Assembly: GCA_963926055.1 (NCBI GenBank)
Contig: CAWUVK010000004.1
Coordinates: 62,001-126,000, forward strand
DNA: 64,000 bases
Direction of reading: 5' to 3'
Source: CAJXJP01 sp963926055
GTDB lineage: Bacteria; Patescibacteriota; Gracilibacteria; BD1-5; UBA6164
Both the position numbers and the translations under genes were made by a program. The notes under the pieces are model-generated. The model made no database searches, was not told the DNA's origin, and worked only from the letters and a program-made list of their open reading frames with translations. Shown here in pieces: positions 62,729 through 64,000 of this stretch. Within the stretch, counting starts at the first letter, position 1. Each line of letters opens with the position of its first letter.

Positions 62729-64000
62729 ATGTCAAAATGGTTTAATGCATTTGGTAAATCAAATGAAATAGAAAAAAAAGGAGGAAAAAATACAAAAACA
62801 AAAAGTTCAAAATTAGTTTCATGAGTAAAATCAGCAATATTTGCTGGTATGATGGCAACTTCGAATTGAGTATATGCAAAAAATAATACTCAAGAAATAA
62901 ACTATCAAAACTCATTTGAAACTGGCATTTCATTTTCTACTGACACTTCAGATTTACAAAATGTGGTTGGATCAAATTTCAGACATATGAATGATAAAAT
63001 AGAAATAAAAAATGGTAAAATTTCTATCGAATCATCACCAAATTTCAATAATATACTTCGTTTTGCTGTAGAGCAAAAAAATGGTTTGAGAACTATTTTT
63101 GAAGTATGAAAAGATAAAAAAGTAATTGTTAAAAAAGATGTTGCACAATCTGATGCAGCAAGTTTTATTCGTGCAAAAAAATCTATCGATGATATTTCAT
63201 CAGAAAATAATTTTAAATTAAATTCAGCGAATGTTTCATCAGATAATTCAAGCGCAAGTTTTAGGTATAAATCAACTCAAGTAAGAGCTACTAACTCAAG
63301 TGTTTCAGCTGATTATGATTTTTCAGAAAATACAAAATTATCTGCTTCAGCTGGAGAAAATAATAATACAGTTGGATGAGAATATAAATTCTCAGAAGAC
63401 TCTAAATTAATTGCAAAAGCGTGAGATAAAAATATTGTTTGAGTAGAACATAAATTTGATAAAAATATTTCTGGAACTATTTGAGCTGATGAAAACGGAG
63501 CCTCAGTTGGGACAAAATTTACCAGTGATGATAGAAATTATTCAGCTAGTCTTTCTTCTGGATGAGAATCAACACAAGCAAACTTGCGTGCGAGAACTCC
63601 AAAAATTTTTGGTGCAGAAGCAATTATAAATATTTGAGCAACCTATAGTAATGATACGATTGGTTATAATGCAACTCTTGGTCAAATTTTTTGAGATGAT
63701 TTTGCCTATTCTCTTGAAGCGTCTAAAAGATGAGAAGAACAACTTTTTCTTATCAAATCAGCACTAAAAGTGCAAGCAAATATGTATTTAACTGCTATTT
63801 ATTCTTCTCTAAAAATGTCAGGTTTAGAATATACCTATGACGAATTTTTAGATGCAAATCATATTTCAGATTTAAGTTTTGGAGAATTGAAAGAAATGTA
63901 TGAAATGACACAAAAAACTATTGGTTTTGGTCTTTCGTATGTTTCAGGTCCAAATTTAATTTCTCTGAATTATTATAACTCATCAGCAGATAATGTTTTA
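62729..64000 (+). CDS. Exported beta-rich surface protein, C-terminus cut by window edge
   Basis: 424 codons are visible. A basic N-terminal region of about 33 residues (FGKSNEIEKKGGKNTKTK) precedes a hydrophobic signal segment (SGVKSAIFAGMMATSNGVYA), likely cleaved after YA. From about 165 there are short alternating strands with repeated phrases (KLSASAGENNNTVGGEYKF, KLIAKAGDKNIVGVEHKF, ISGTIGADENGASVGTKF), each about 20 residues, a beta-barrel-like or beta-solenoid pattern. Such a barrel is unexpected in a lineage thought to have a single membrane. No family is recognised. Confidence 0.7.

Noticed and set aside
1..64000. Most genes appear broken into several short frames, suggesting widespread pseudogenes or sequencing errors
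   Set aside because: The breaks are all TGA, and frames join perfectly with conserved glycines at those positions; TAA and TAG end the genes. This is code 25, not decay.

Overview
The window is a strongly AT-rich bacterial chromosome segment in which TGA is a sense codon read as glycine. Nearly every gene is open only when in-frame TGA is read through. The meaning is fixed by motifs that demand glycine: the Walker A loop of the secretion ATPase at 43998 has three TGA codons at its glycine positions, and RecQ, MnmA and the ABC transporter show the same. This is genetic code 25, known from the candidate phyla Absconditabacteria (SR1) and Gracilibacteria (BD1-5). The sequence does not let me choose between the two. 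TGA is absent from the most highly expressed genes (trxA, secE, rplU, a cold-shock-type protein). Most genes are followed by short palindromic terminators, and many convergent pairs end inside one shared hairpin.

Layout. 1-5 kb: membrane TPR protein (partial), Wzx-type flippase, two unknown proteins. 5-10.9 kb: a prepilin with a fibrinogen-like domain, endonuclease III, a UPF0489 protein, thioredoxin, HrcA and a glycosyltransferase. 10.9-16.3 kb: a YggU-type protein, small membrane proteins, MnmA, then a possible attenuator leader before an acetyltransferase-like gene and an AstE/AspA-type hydrolase. 16.4-23.7 kb: RecQ, an exported unknown protein, a tandem pair of paralogues, RNase HI. 23.8-28.3 kb: PilB-type ATPase, pseudopilin, LPQTG surface protein, LemA-like protein. 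28.4-34.8 kb: secE-nusG-(exported protein)-greA-PAP2-like unit, glmS, an IS5-type transposase remnant, small membrane proteins, tRNA-Gln, rplU. 35-45.3 kb: a LysM/CHAP hydrolase, a 2046-residue secreted adhesin-like protein with a thrombospondin-like module and 210-bp tandem repeats, a PilX-like protein and a second PilB-type ATPase. 45.4-54.2 kb: dUTPase, ABC exporter, ion antiporter, HtrA, RadA, a free-standing protein made of RNase R-type OB modules, tRNA-Leu. 54.3-64 kb: RNase R, a muramidase-like protein, three surface or coiled-coil proteins, a YbaK-type deacylase, and a gene-poor area holding what look like four small RNA genes.

Taken together the genes point to a small-genome, surface-oriented, probably host-attached cell. 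There are many type IV pilus parts, very large secreted proteins, wall hydrolases and exported proteins of unknown function beside ordinary housekeeping genes. No CRISPR array, rRNA gene or intact mobile element was seen. The items most likely to be undescribed are the small RNA cluster around the YbaK gene (61.4-62.6 kb), the attenuator-like leader at 13.5 kb, the fibrinogen-domain pilin, the giant TSP1-like adhesin, and the GC-rich mini-repeats inserted in frame in recQ and rnhA.
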